A DNA stretch of 64,000 nucleotides, from assembly GCA_038207585.1 (NCBI GenBank), contig JBBQZP010000002.1, forward strand, positions 124,001-188,000, in the 5' to 3' direction. The notes below the pieces were generated by a model. It worked only from the letters and a program-made list of their open reading frames with translations, searched no databases and had not been told where the DNA came from. Position 1 is the first letter of the stretch; each line of letters begins with the position of its first letter. Shown in pieces: positions 36,101 to 44,087 of the stretch. A program made the position numbers and the translations under genes. This DNA is from JBBQZP01 sp038207585 (lineage in GTDB: Bacteria > Pseudomonadota > Alphaproteobacteria > Rhodobacterales > Rhodobacteraceae).

Positions 36101-36566
36101 CCGCGACGGGGCCCGAGATCACCACATCGGTCACCCTATCACGCCACGCCCCGCGCCGCACTTCAGGCGTCTCCGCCTCATCGGGCAGGTTGGTCACGGC
36201 ATCAACAGCCGTCTGCACATCGCCCGTCGCGGTGACAAGATCTGCCCCCGGCTCAAACTCCAACGTGATGGTCGCGCGCCCGTCGCGGGCCAGTGACGTG
36301 GCATCCGTCACCCCGTCAATCGCCAGAAGCGTTGGCTCCAGCACCTGCACGATGCCACGGTCCACATCTTCGGGGCCAGCGCCTGTCCAGACCACCGAAA
36401 CGGTGACTTCCGATATCACCACATCGGGAAAGAACTGCGCGCGGATCTTGGTGGCGGAATAAAGCCCCGCCGCCAGCATCAGAACCAGCAGCAGGTTCGC
36501 CAGCGTGCGGTGGCGCGCGAAATAGGCGATGATGCCGGCGCTGCGTGCGGTGGTGTCGCCCGCCAC
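33171..36566 (-). CDS. RND-family efflux transporter permease (HAE1/AcrB-like)
   Basis: A 1131-residue inner-membrane pump with the RND layout: N-terminal helix, large periplasmic loop, six helices, second loop, and six more helices. Typical stretches are GIIVDDAIVVGEH (helix 4 region), GMTGIIINDAIVLISTVDEY and TTLTTVLGLAPLLFEKS. The family normally spans 1020-1100 residues; the extra length is a C-terminal extension with two or three more hydrophobic segments. It lies 3 bases downstream of its adaptor gene. No outer-membrane factor is in the window. The substrate is unknown. Confidence 0.92.
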   Translation of the reverse strand: MAGDTTARSAGIIAYFARHRTLANLLLVLMLAAGLYSATKIRAQFFPDVVISEVTVSVVWTGAGPEDVDRGIVQVLEPTLLAIDGVTDATSLARDGRATITLEFEPGADLVTATGDVQTAVDAVTNLPDEAETPEVRRGAWRDRVTDVVISGPVAVGQLGRLADEFVARLFAKGVTRTTIVGYAAPQIMVTVPSTQLMRHDVTLEEISAAIAGSVRSSPAGNVGEAQRVRTGAERRTATEISAIVLRSEPGGATLTVGDVAEVTVEGADRTRAYFVGANPAMSVRVDRSADGDAIKLQAMVQGVADEMGAVVPAGVTLDLQRTRADQITDRLWLLLDNGAMGLALVVMLLFLFLNARTALWVAAGIPVSMMAAIAVMYMGGLTLNMISLFALIITTGIIVDDAIVVGEHADFRARTLGEPPEVAAIRGAQRMAMPVVASTLTTIIAFTGLVVIGGRFGNIIADIPLTVIAVLTASLVECFLILPNHMTHALAHIGREAWYDWPSRTVMKGFGWMQRRIVRPAMALVIRARYPVLALTVLALAMQAAIFLRGDIQFRFFNAPEQTSVSGNFSMLPSATRDDTLAMMREVQRAADVVGARFQTEYGALPYTSILAQLGGTAGRGFATEDTKDPDLLGGVAIEIIDPDLRTWTSSEFVTALQDEVRPVPALEELSFRGSRYGPGGDSISVDLFGADAAVLKQAAEAIKTALAPFPEVSGLEDTLAYDKDELILTLTPQGQALGFSVDTLGRALRDRLNGIEAATFPDGPRSAAIRVELPQSELTADFLDRTLLRAAPGQYVPLSDLVRVETRSGFSTIRRENGLRVVSVTGELSEDDPARAVEVQRQLAEVILPRVQSEFGVSQRLSGQAEQEREFLGDAAIGLIGALLGIYICLAWVFSSWTRPMVVMSVIPFGLVGAIYGHVAWGVPLSMFSIVGMIGMTGIIINDAIVLISTVDEYAEKRGLHPAIIDAVTDRLRPVLLTTLTTVLGLAPLLFEKSSQAEFLKPTVITLVYGLAFGMVLVLLVVPALLAAQSDITRQILALRRMLRGGAGAARWLVAGAGLALIAGFAALIGPVLVKGALADWLTTLAPPLQAAPAGGAALLIYVVFAAVILIFVWLVGAMLLHPAQRTKT

Positions 36567-36569
36567 GCG

Positions 36570-38024
36570 TCAGCCCCCCATCCGTTGTTCCAGCCGTGCG
36601 ATCACCTGCGCGGGCACGCGGTCTTGCGCCAGTTGCTCCAGCACGCGGGCTTTGGCGTCGGCGGGCATCCGGGTGTTGGCCTGCACCCAAGCCACCAGTT
36701 CGGCGCGGCGTTCGGGAGTCAATTCGATCAGCGCCGCCTCATCCGCCGGGGTCGCACCATCGCGGACGGGTTTGATGCGGATACCGGCCCCCAGCAGCGG
36801 CGAATGGTCGGTCACCACCTCGCGCCCAGCCAAGGCACCCGCCTCAAGGATCACCCGGTCGCCTTCGCGGCGCAGGGCGGTCACTTCGATTTCCTCCAGC
36901 CGGTCATCGCGTGTCAAGGCCAGAACGGTGGACGCCGCGCTGATTGCCGTGGCGGGCAAGGCGACAGCGCCCGACAACACAGGTTCCTCGATCTGCACCG
37001 TCACGAAATCGCCGGGGCGAAAGCCGGGGGCGGCATCCAGTGTGGCATAGACCAGCCGCCCGGTCTGGCCTGCGCCCACCGCAGCACTGGCGCGGACCAA
37101 GCGGCCGGGGGCCACCAGATCAATGCCGCCGCTTTCCAGCGCCACGCGAATAGCCGCCGGGCGCAAAATGCCGTCTGCATCGACCAGACGCGCGAATTGC
37201 GCGGTCGACAGGCGAAACGACACCTCAAGCGCGTCGGGGTCGATGATGGTGGCAAGCTGTTCATTGGCGCTGACAATGCCGCCTTCCACCGCTGTCACCG
37301 CATCCAGACGCCCGGCGAATTTCGCCACAACCTCGGTATCAGCCAGCGCGCGCGCGGCCTCGGCCAGCGTGATCTGGTGGCGCGCGGTTGTCGTGGCAGC
37401 CAAGGCGATGCGGTTTTCGGCGGCACTCAGCGCCTGCCTGCGTGCGACCACCGCCTGTTCCTGCGCCGAGGTGGCAAGGGCCGCCACCTCAACCGCCGCG
37501 TCCGAGCCGATACCTCGTTTGCGCACATCCTCCTGCCGCGCAAGGGCCTGCGCGCGCAGGTTCGCCTGCACTTGCGCCGCCGCCAGATCGGCCTTTGCCA
37601 GATCTAGCGCACGTGTCGCCTCGGCCTCTTCCGCCACTGACTGCGCCAGATCATTGGCGGCAATATCACGCGCCGTCGTTGCATCGGCGGGGTCAAGGCG
37701 CAGCAACGGCTGACCCTCGGCCACCACGCCGCCATCCTCGAACCCGTCGGCCAGCCAGACAATCTTGCCACCGGCAGGCGCGCGCAATTCCAGCGTGCGC
37801 CGCGCGCGCACCTCGCCAAAGGCCGTCAGCAGCGGCACAACATCGCCCGGCGTGATAAGTGTCACATTTGCCGAAAACACCCGCTCTTGCGCCGCACGCC
37901 CCGGTGCCTTGTCGGCCAGCCGCGTCTGTAAAGCGTCCGCAACAATGCCGCCCGCCAAAGCCAGGATGCCGATCGTCACCGCCAAAAGGAACAGCCCGAT
38001 CAGGCTGCGAGAGAAAAAGCGCAT
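36570..38024 (-). CDS. RND efflux periplasmic adaptor (membrane fusion protein)
   Basis: A 484-residue adaptor. It has an N-terminal anchor helix (LIGLFLLAVTIGILALAGGI), a lipoyl/barrel region (ELRAPAGGKIVWLADGFEDG), a long Ala/Glu-rich coiled-coil hairpin (about 130-235), and C-terminal barrel segments. This is the HlyD/AcrA layout. It bridges the RND pump to an outer-membrane channel. It is first in a two-gene operon with the pump. Confidence 0.92.
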   Translation of the reverse strand: MRFFSRSLIGLFLLAVTIGILALAGGIVADALQTRLADKAPGRAAQERVFSANVTLITPGDVVPLLTAFGEVRARRTLELRAPAGGKIVWLADGFEDGGVVAEGQPLLRLDPADATTARDIAANDLAQSVAEEAEATRALDLAKADLAAAQVQANLRAQALARQEDVRKRGIGSDAAVEVAALATSAQEQAVVARRQALSAAENRIALAATTTARHQITLAEAARALADTEVVAKFAGRLDAVTAVEGGIVSANEQLATIIDPDALEVSFRLSTAQFARLVDADGILRPAAIRVALESGGIDLVAPGRLVRASAAVGAGQTGRLVYATLDAAPGFRPGDFVTVQIEEPVLSGAVALPATAISAASTVLALTRDDRLEEIEVTALRREGDRVILEAGALAGREVVTDHSPLLGAGIRIKPVRDGATPADEAALIELTPERRAELVAWVQANTRMPADAKARVLEQLAQDRVPAQVIARLEQRMGG

Positions 38025-38137
38025 TGGTTTCCGTTCGTTTGGTGCCGCACGTCTAACGCATCACCTGCAATCTGGGCGCTGAATACGTCATAACAAGGAA
38101 GATACGGTGCAGAATTCGGTTTCCGTCGGTGGTGCGA

Positions 38138-38947
<810 letters not shown>

Positions 38948-39043
38948 GCCACGGGTGTAGCATGCCCCCCGCCCCCCGCAACCGCCCTTGATGCGGCAGC
39001 CCCCCCTGCCTATAACGCCCCAACCCCTGATCCGGAGAGGCCC

Positions 39044-40006
39044 ATGAGTTTTCGCGCCCGCCACCTGCTTGGCATCGAACACCTTGCCCCGGATGAGATC
39101 ACGACAGTGCTTGATCTGGCAGACCGCTATGTCAGCCTGAACCGCCGCACCGTCAAACAATCGGACGTGCTGGCGGGCATGACCCAGATCAACATGTTTT
39201 TCGAGAATTCGACCCGCACGCAGGCCAGTTTCGAACTGGCGGGCAAGCGGCTTGGCGCGGATGTGATGAACATGTCGGTGGCGCAATCGTCGGTCAAAAA
39301 GGGCGAAACACTGATCGACACTGCGATGACGCTGAACGCGATGCACCCGGATTTGCTGGTCGTGCGGCATGGGTCATCGGGGGCGGTCAACCTGCTGGCG
39401 TCCAAGGTCAACTGCGCCGTTTTGAACGCAGGCGACGGTCGGCACGAACACCCGACGCAAGCGCTGCTGGATGCGCTGACGATCCGCCGCGCCAAGGGCC
39501 GGATTCAGCGCCTGACGGTGGCGATTTGCGGCGATATCGCGCATTCCCGCGTGGCGCGGTCGAACCTCATTCTGCTAGGAAAGATGGAAAACCGCATCCG
39601 CCTGATCGCGCCGCCAACCCTGATGCCGTCCGGCGTAGACGAATTTGGCTGCGAGATTTTTGATGACATGAAAAAGGGGCTTGAAGGCTGTGACGTGGTG
39701 ATGATGCTGCGCCTTCAGAAAGAACGAATGGACGGCGGCTTTATCCCGTCCGAACGCGAATATTACCACCGTTTCGGGCTGGACGCGGAAAAGCTGGCCT
39801 ATGCCCGACCCGACGCCATCGTGATGCACCCCGGCCCGATGAACCGCGGGGTAGAGATTGACGGCACGCTGGCCGATGACATCAACCGCAGCGTCATTCA
39901 GGAACAGGTCGAAATGGGCGTCGCCGTGCGCATGGCCTGCATGGACCTTCTGGCCCGCAACCTGCGCGCCGAACGGGGGGCAAAGGCGGCAGGGGTGATG
40001 GCATGA
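39044..40006 (+). CDS. pyrB: Aspartate carbamoyltransferase catalytic subunit
   Basis: A 320-residue enzyme. The carbamoyl-phosphate loop FFENSTRTQASFELAGKRLG, the DGRHEHPTQALLD block and the C-terminal VMHPGPMNRGVE are all intact. It makes carbamoyl-aspartate, the committed step of pyrimidine synthesis. A GGAGAGG ribosome site precedes the ATG. It overlaps the next gene by 4 bases (ATGA) and is followed by a degenerate dihydroorotase gene; there is no pyrI nearby. Confidence 0.95.
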   Translation: MSFRARHLLGIEHLAPDEITTVLDLADRYVSLNRRTVKQSDVLAGMTQINMFFENSTRTQASFELAGKRLGADVMNMSVAQSSVKKGETLIDTAMTLNAMHPDLLVVRHGSSGAVNLLASKVNCAVLNAGDGRHEHPTQALLDALTIRRAKGRIQRLTVAICGDIAHSRVARSNLILLGKMENRIRLIAPPTLMPSGVDEFGCEIFDDMKKGLEGCDVVMMLRLQKERMDGGFIPSEREYYHRFGLDAEKLAYARPDAIVMHPGPMNRGVEIDGTLADDINRSVIQEQVEMGVAVRMACMDLLARNLRAERGAKAAGVMA

Positions 40007-40542
40007 GCGCTGCGCCTGCCCGCCCGGATAACGGGTTTTCCGTCTACACTCTCGCCATGACAGTGGCCGAAATCCGCGCGACGGGCCTTGGGGCGCTGGC
40101 CCCCGGCGCAACTGTCGATATGGTCCCACCTGAACTGACCGCTCTTTTGCCGGGCGCCCCGGTGCGACCTGCGGATGTGCAGGTCTTTGATATGGCCGAT
40201 CTTGTGGGCGTTGGTCTTGCCACCTTTCTGATCGACGGAAACGGTGCCGTCGAGGCGCAGATCGAGGCCGACCGCGCGCGGCTTGACGCGCTGCAGGGCT
40301 TTGTGCTGATCGTGCATGGCCCCGCCCCTACCCCGGTTGACCCGCGCCTGACGCTGATCGGACGCTACGCCGAAGACCGCACTCCCGTGAAGTTTGAACC
40401 ACTGCCCAATGCCTCGGCCAAAGGCGTTCTGCCGCAGGGCAAACCGCCGAAATCCGATGCCCGCATCGGGGGCATGGTGGCGACGGTGGTGCTGTTGATC
40501 CTGTTCGTCTTCACTGCCCTGTTGATCTGGTTCGCCGGATGA
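40003..40542 (+). CDS. Tail-anchored-like hypothetical protein between pyrB and pyrC
   Basis: A 179-residue protein with a soluble body and one C-terminal transmembrane helix (about 158-177, GGMVATVVLLILFVFTALLI). It has no signal peptide, so the body should stay in the cytoplasm with the tail in the membrane. The ATG overlaps the pyrB stop and it ends 34 bases before pyrC, so it is part of the pyrimidine operon. I do not recognise a domain. It could tether the pathway enzymes to the membrane or be an unrelated passenger. Confidence 0.8.
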   Translation: MSAAPARPDNGFSVYTLAMTVAEIRATGLGALAPGATVDMVPPELTALLPGAPVRPADVQVFDMADLVGVGLATFLIDGNGAVEAQIEADRARLDALQGFVLIVHGPAPTPVDPRLTLIGRYAEDRTPVKFEPLPNASAKGVLPQGKPPKSDARIGGMVATVVLLILFVFTALLIWFAG

Positions 40543-40576
40543 TGCCTGCCCCACCGCTTTTACCGAAAGCCACTCC

Positions 40577-41869
40577 ATGACCGATCTGATCCTGACAAAT
40601 GCCCGGCTGATCAACCCGGAAACCGGGGCCGACAGCCTTGGTTGCCTTGTCATCACGGGCGGCGAGATCAGCCAGATCATGGACCAGCCCGCCGGACCGG
40701 CACGCGTGGCCACAAAGACCCGCATGGTTGATTGCGGCGGCAAATGCCTTGCTCCCGGCATCGTCGACATCGGCGTACACATCGGCGAACCCGGTGACCG
40801 GCACCGCGAATCTTTCCGCTCTGCGGGGCTTGCGGCGGCGGCGGGCGGGGTCACGACGATCATCGTGCGCCCTGACACATCGCCCGCCATCGACACGCCA
40901 GAAGTGCTGGAGTTCGTAACCCGGCGCGCGCGCGACGCAAGCCCTGTCCGCATGCACCACATGGCCGCGCTGACCAAGGGCCGCGCAGGACGCGAGATGA
41001 CCGAGATCGGCTTTTTTCTGGATGCCGGTGCCATTGCATTCACCGATTGCGACCATGTGACGACCGACAACAAGGTTCTGTCCCGCGCCATGACCTATGC
41101 CCGCAGCCTTGGCGCGCTGATCATCGGGCACCCGCAGGACCCCGGCCTTTCGGCAGGTGCTGCCGTCACATCCGGAAAATTCGCCAGCCTGCGCGGGCTG
41201 CCTGGCGTGCATCCGATGGCTGAACGCATGGCATTTGACCGCGACATGGCCTTGGTCGAAATGACCGGCGTGCGCTGGCATGCCGATCAGATCACCTGCG
41301 CGCGCACCCTGCCCGCGTTGGAGCGTGCGAAGGCGAACGGGCTGGATGTAACGGCGGGCGTGTCGATCCACCATCTGACGCTGAACGATCTGGACGTGGG
41401 CGATTACCGCACCTTCTTCAAGCTGACCCCTCCGCTGCGCACCGAGGACGACCGCCTTGCGATGGTCGAGGCGGTGGCCTCGGGCCTGATCGACGTGATC
41501 TCTTCCATGCACACCCCGAAGGATGAGGAATCCAAGCGCCTGCCCTATGAAGAAGCCGCCTCGGGTGCCGTTGGTCTGCAAACCCTGCTGCCCGCTGCGA
41601 TGCGGCTTTATCATGCGGGTGCTGTTGATCTGCCGACGCTGTTCCGCGCGCTGTCGCTTAATCCCGCGCGCCGTCTTGGCTTGCCGCAGGGGCGGCTTGC
41701 GGTGGGCGCGCCTGCCGATCTGGTATTGTTCGACCCTGACGCGCCCTTCGTGATGGACCGTTTCGCGCTGCTGTCAAAATCCAAGAACACGCCCTTTGAC
41801 GGGCAGCGGATGGAGGGTAAGGTGCTGGCGACCTATGTTGCCGGAGCGCAGGTCTTTGCCGGGGAATAG
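40577..41869 (+). CDS. pyrC: Dihydroorotase-like protein (PyrC type I) missing metal ligands
   Basis: A 430-residue amidohydrolase of the PyrC type. The normal metal motif D-x-H-x-H-x-R reads D64-I-G66-V-H68-I-G70, so the first His and the substrate Arg are both Gly. The metal Asp near the C-terminus (usually SDHAPH) is replaced by Met311 in SSMHTPKDE. GVSIHHLTLND and the overall fold blocks are kept. These losses resemble the non-catalytic PyrC' of Pseudomonas, which supports assembly of aspartate carbamoyltransferase. A catalytic dihydroorotase would then be encoded elsewhere. It is in the pyrB operon. Confidence 0.85.
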   Translation: MTDLILTNARLINPETGADSLGCLVITGGEISQIMDQPAGPARVATKTRMVDCGGKCLAPGIVDIGVHIGEPGDRHRESFRSAGLAAAAGGVTTIIVRPDTSPAIDTPEVLEFVTRRARDASPVRMHHMAALTKGRAGREMTEIGFFLDAGAIAFTDCDHVTTDNKVLSRAMTYARSLGALIIGHPQDPGLSAGAAVTSGKFASLRGLPGVHPMAERMAFDRDMALVEMTGVRWHADQITCARTLPALERAKANGLDVTAGVSIHHLTLNDLDVGDYRTFFKLTPPLRTEDDRLAMVEAVASGLIDVISSMHTPKDEESKRLPYEEAASGAVGLQTLLPAAMRLYHAGAVDLPTLFRALSLNPARRLGLPQGRLAVGAPADLVLFDPDAPFVMDRFALLSKSKNTPFDGQRMEGKVLATYVAGAQVFAGE

Positions 41870-41872
41870 CCA

Positions 41873-42478
41873 ATGCCACCTCTGACAACCGACATGCCGA
41901 CCCTGCTGATCGTCGCCCTTCTGGCCTATCTTCTGGGGTCGGTGCCATTCGGCGTTCTGATCACCCGCGCGCTGGGGCTGGGCGATCTGCGCAGCATCGG
42001 GTCGGGCAATATCGGGGCCACCAATGTGCTGCGCACGGGCAACAAGCGGGCGGCGGCGGCGACGCTGGTATTGGACGGGGCAAAGGGCGCGGTTGCGGTT
42101 CTTGTGGCGCGCTGGCTGGCCGGCGAGGATGCAGCGCAACTTGCCGGGCTGGCCGCATTTCTGGGGCATCTGTTCCCGGTCTGGCTGCGGTTTCGGGGTG
42201 GCAAGGGGGTCGCTACATTCATCGGCGTATTGCTGGCACTGGTGCCTTTGGTGGGGCTGGCGGTTTGCGCCACATGGCTCGCTGTGGCGATCGTCTCGCG
42301 CTATTCATCGCTGGCGGCCTTGATGGCGGCGGCCCTCAGCACGATCTGGATGTTCGCCCTTGGGGCGGGAGAGGCGGTGATCCTGGGCCTGATCCTGACG
42401 CTGCTGATCTATTGGAAACACGCGACCAATCTGGCCCGCCTGAAGGCCGGGACCGAGCCGAAAATCGGGCAAAAATAG
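41873..42478 (+). CDS. plsY: Glycerol-3-phosphate acyltransferase PlsY
   Basis: A 201-residue integral membrane protein with five to six helices. The three PlsY motifs are present: SIGSGNIGATNVLRTGNK, the RFRGGKGVATFIG loop and YWKHATNLARLKAGTE. It transfers acyl from acyl-phosphate to glycerol-3-phosphate, the first step of phospholipid synthesis. It starts 3 bases after the pyrC stop, so it is transcribed with the pyrimidine genes, although the functions are unrelated. Confidence 0.95.
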   Translation: MPPLTTDMPTLLIVALLAYLLGSVPFGVLITRALGLGDLRSIGSGNIGATNVLRTGNKRAAAATLVLDGAKGAVAVLVARWLAGEDAAQLAGLAAFLGHLFPVWLRFRGGKGVATFIGVLLALVPLVGLAVCATWLAVAIVSRYSSLAALMAAALSTIWMFALGAGEAVILGLILTLLIYWKHATNLARLKAGTEPKIGQK

Positions 42479-42544
42479 CCCAGCCTGACCCATCTGCATC
42501 ATCGGAACTTTAGCGGCTGTCGCAGCCCTGCGCGAATGGCTTTG

Positions 42545-42597
42545 CAGAAATCACTTTACACAACAGTTATTTCTGATATTTCTGTCCATACAGAAAT
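42545..42597. promoter_or_regulatory. Cluster of ATTTCTGt half-sites with one perfect palindrome
   Basis: CAGAAAT at 42545, ATTTCTGA at 42569-42576, and the perfect palindrome ATTTCTGTCCATACAGAAAT at 42578-42597 lie within 53 bases, 17 bases before the regulator start. Another ACAGAAAT occurs at 43177-43184 at the start of the next gene. This is a good candidate for autoregulation by the GbsR-type protein. Confidence 0.65.
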
Positions 42598-42613
42598 TAC
42601 AGGAATACCCGAG

Positions 42614-43138
42614 ATGATTCTTACCCCCGCCATGCAGAACTTCATCCTCCACTGGGGAGAAATGGGTGCGAAATGGGGTGTGAACCGGTCGGTTGCACAG
42701 ATACATGCGCTGCTGCACATCGCCCCCGATCCGATGACCGCCGAGGATATTGCCGAAACGCTGACGCTGGCGCGGTCAAACGTGTCAACCGCGCTGAAGG
42801 AATTGCAGGGCTGGAAGCTGGTGAAAGCCACGCGGCAGCTTGGCGACCGACGTGATCATTACACTGCGGTGCAGGATATGTTCGATCTGGTGACCGTGGT
42901 GATCGAGGGCCGGCGCGAGCGCGAATATGCGCCCACGTTGGAGGCATTGCGCGCGGTGGCGGTTGAGGCGGAAACGGATGATACGCCCAAAGCCGTGCGC
43001 AAGCGCATCAAGGAAACGCTGGATACGATGCAGATGTTCGACGACTGGTATCGCGACATCATCCGCCTGCCGCGCGGTGTGCAGATGGCGGCGGTGAAAC
43101 TGGGAGCCCGGATCGCACGGTTCCTGCCGAAGGGCTGA
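42614..43138 (+). CDS. GbsR/MarR-type transcriptional regulator
   Basis: A 174-residue regulator. The sequence MILTPAMQNFILHWGEMGAK followed by WGVNRSVAQIHALLHIAPDP is typical of GbsR-like MarR relatives. The recognition-helix region is LTLARSNVSTALKELQGWKL with the wing ATRQLGDRRDHYTA. The C-terminal helices probably form the dimer. The frame is open to 42536, but the ATG at 42614 matches the family start and leaves the palindrome cluster outside the gene. Two small membrane proteins follow (35 and 27 bases apart), so it most likely controls them. The ligand is unknown; GbsR itself senses choline. Confidence 0.85.
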   Translation: MILTPAMQNFILHWGEMGAKWGVNRSVAQIHALLHIAPDPMTAEDIAETLTLARSNVSTALKELQGWKLVKATRQLGDRRDHYTAVQDMFDLVTVVIEGRREREYAPTLEALRAVAVEAETDDTPKAVRKRIKETLDTMQMFDDWYRDIIRLPRGVQMAAVKLGARIARFLPKG

Positions 43139-43173
43139 CGTTCCAAAAAAAAATTTGACAAGGAATTTCGGAA

Positions 43174-43611
43174 ATGACAGAAATGACTGTAAGAACCGCA
43201 CAGCCTCGTGCCCCGCTGCCGACACTTGATCTGATCGGCTTTCTGGGTGCCTTGATCCTGGCCCCGGTGGTGGCAACGCTAATGAGCTTTTATCTGGTCA
43301 TCCCGATAGGCGCCCTGTTTACAGGTGGCCCGCTGTTCGTGGTTGTCGGTGGGCCGATCCTTATGGTGATGGCGCACTATCGGCCTCTGACGGCCAAACG
43401 CTGCGCCGTTGCAGCGTTTGCGACGGTCTTAGGCGGGATCGTGGCCCTTGCACCGATTGTCTTGATGAGCAGCAATCTGCGCGGGCTGGACGGGATTGTT
43501 TTCTTCTGCATCTGCGCGCTGATCTTTGCCCCGTTCTGGGGGGCCACCTTCGGCTGGCTTTACCGCAGCTTCACCAGCCCACGCCGCAGCCTGACGCCCG
43601 CTTACCAATAA
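43174..43611 (+). CDS. Small membrane protein (about four helices)
   Basis: A 145-residue protein with about four hydrophobic segments (DLIGFLGALILAPVVATLMS is the first) and short hydrophilic ends. There is no signal peptide. An AAGGA site precedes the ATG at 43174. It follows the GbsR-type regulator by 35 bases and precedes another membrane protein by 27 bases. I do not recognise a family; export or membrane-stress functions are possible. Confidence 0.75.
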   Translation: MTEMTVRTAQPRAPLPTLDLIGFLGALILAPVVATLMSFYLVIPIGALFTGGPLFVVVGGPILMVMAHYRPLTAKRCAVAAFATVLGGIVALAPIVLMSSNLRGLDGIVFFCICALIFAPFWGATFGWLYRSFTSPRRSLTPAYQ

Positions 43612-43638
43612 CCCAACCTCCTGAAAGGAAACCTGAAA

Positions 43639-44028
43639 ATGACCGCCATGATCCTGATCTACTTCGCCATTTCCCTGACCATGCTGCTGGCCCTTGCCCG
43701 GATGATCCTGACCATCGGGCGCGCCCTGGGCCAGTGTGAGGGCAGCAAGCGCGCCGCCGACGCCGGGGGTATCACGATTGCCACCGGCTTTGTCGCCATC
43801 GGCGTCGGTGGGGTGATCCTTGTGGGCGCGCTGCTGCCCGCTTTGGTCTACACCCCCGGCGGGTTGCTGGGCACGCTGGGTCTGTCTTGCCTGATGCTGG
43901 GGCTGGGGTTTACACATGCCGTCAGCACCCTACGGGCTGTCGTGATGGATGCGCAGTTTGCGAACAAGGCGATGGCGGTTCCGGTGGCAAAACGTGAAAG
44001 TGTGCCGATGGAGCCGGTTCTGGCCTGA
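43639..44028 (+). CDS. Small membrane protein (about three helices)
   Basis: A 129-residue protein with three hydrophobic segments (about 3-25, 50-75 and 80-100). The first loop contains TIGRALGQCEGSKRAADAGG. A GAAAGGAAA ribosome site precedes the ATG. It is the last gene of the regulator/membrane-protein operon and is closed by the strong terminator at 44038-44076. No family is recognised. Confidence 0.75.
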   Translation: MTAMILIYFAISLTMLLALARMILTIGRALGQCEGSKRAADAGGITIATGFVAIGVGGVILVGALLPALVYTPGGLLGTLGLSCLMLGLGFTHAVSTLRAVVMDAQFANKAMAVPVAKRESVPMEPVLA

Positions 44029-44037
44029 CCCCCATAA

Positions 44038-44076
44038 ATTGAAAACGGCGCGCTTACCCTGCGCGCCGTTTTCAAT
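44038..44076. terminator. Strong bidirectional terminator
   Basis: ATTGAAAACGGCGCGC and GCGCGCCGTTTTCAAT form a perfect 16-bp stem around a 7-base loop (TTACCCT). It lies between the convergent ends at 44028 and 44088 and can serve both strands. Confidence 0.93.
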
Positions 44077-44087
44077 TCTGGTCTGAA

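Noticed and set aside
33171..38024. RND pump operon as a new system because it lacks an outer-membrane factor
   Set aside because: RND adaptor-pump pairs without a linked outer-membrane gene are common and use a shared channel.
43155..43160. TTGACA as a promoter for the 43174 gene
   Set aside because: It ends 13 bases before the start codon, leaving no room for a -10 element and leader.
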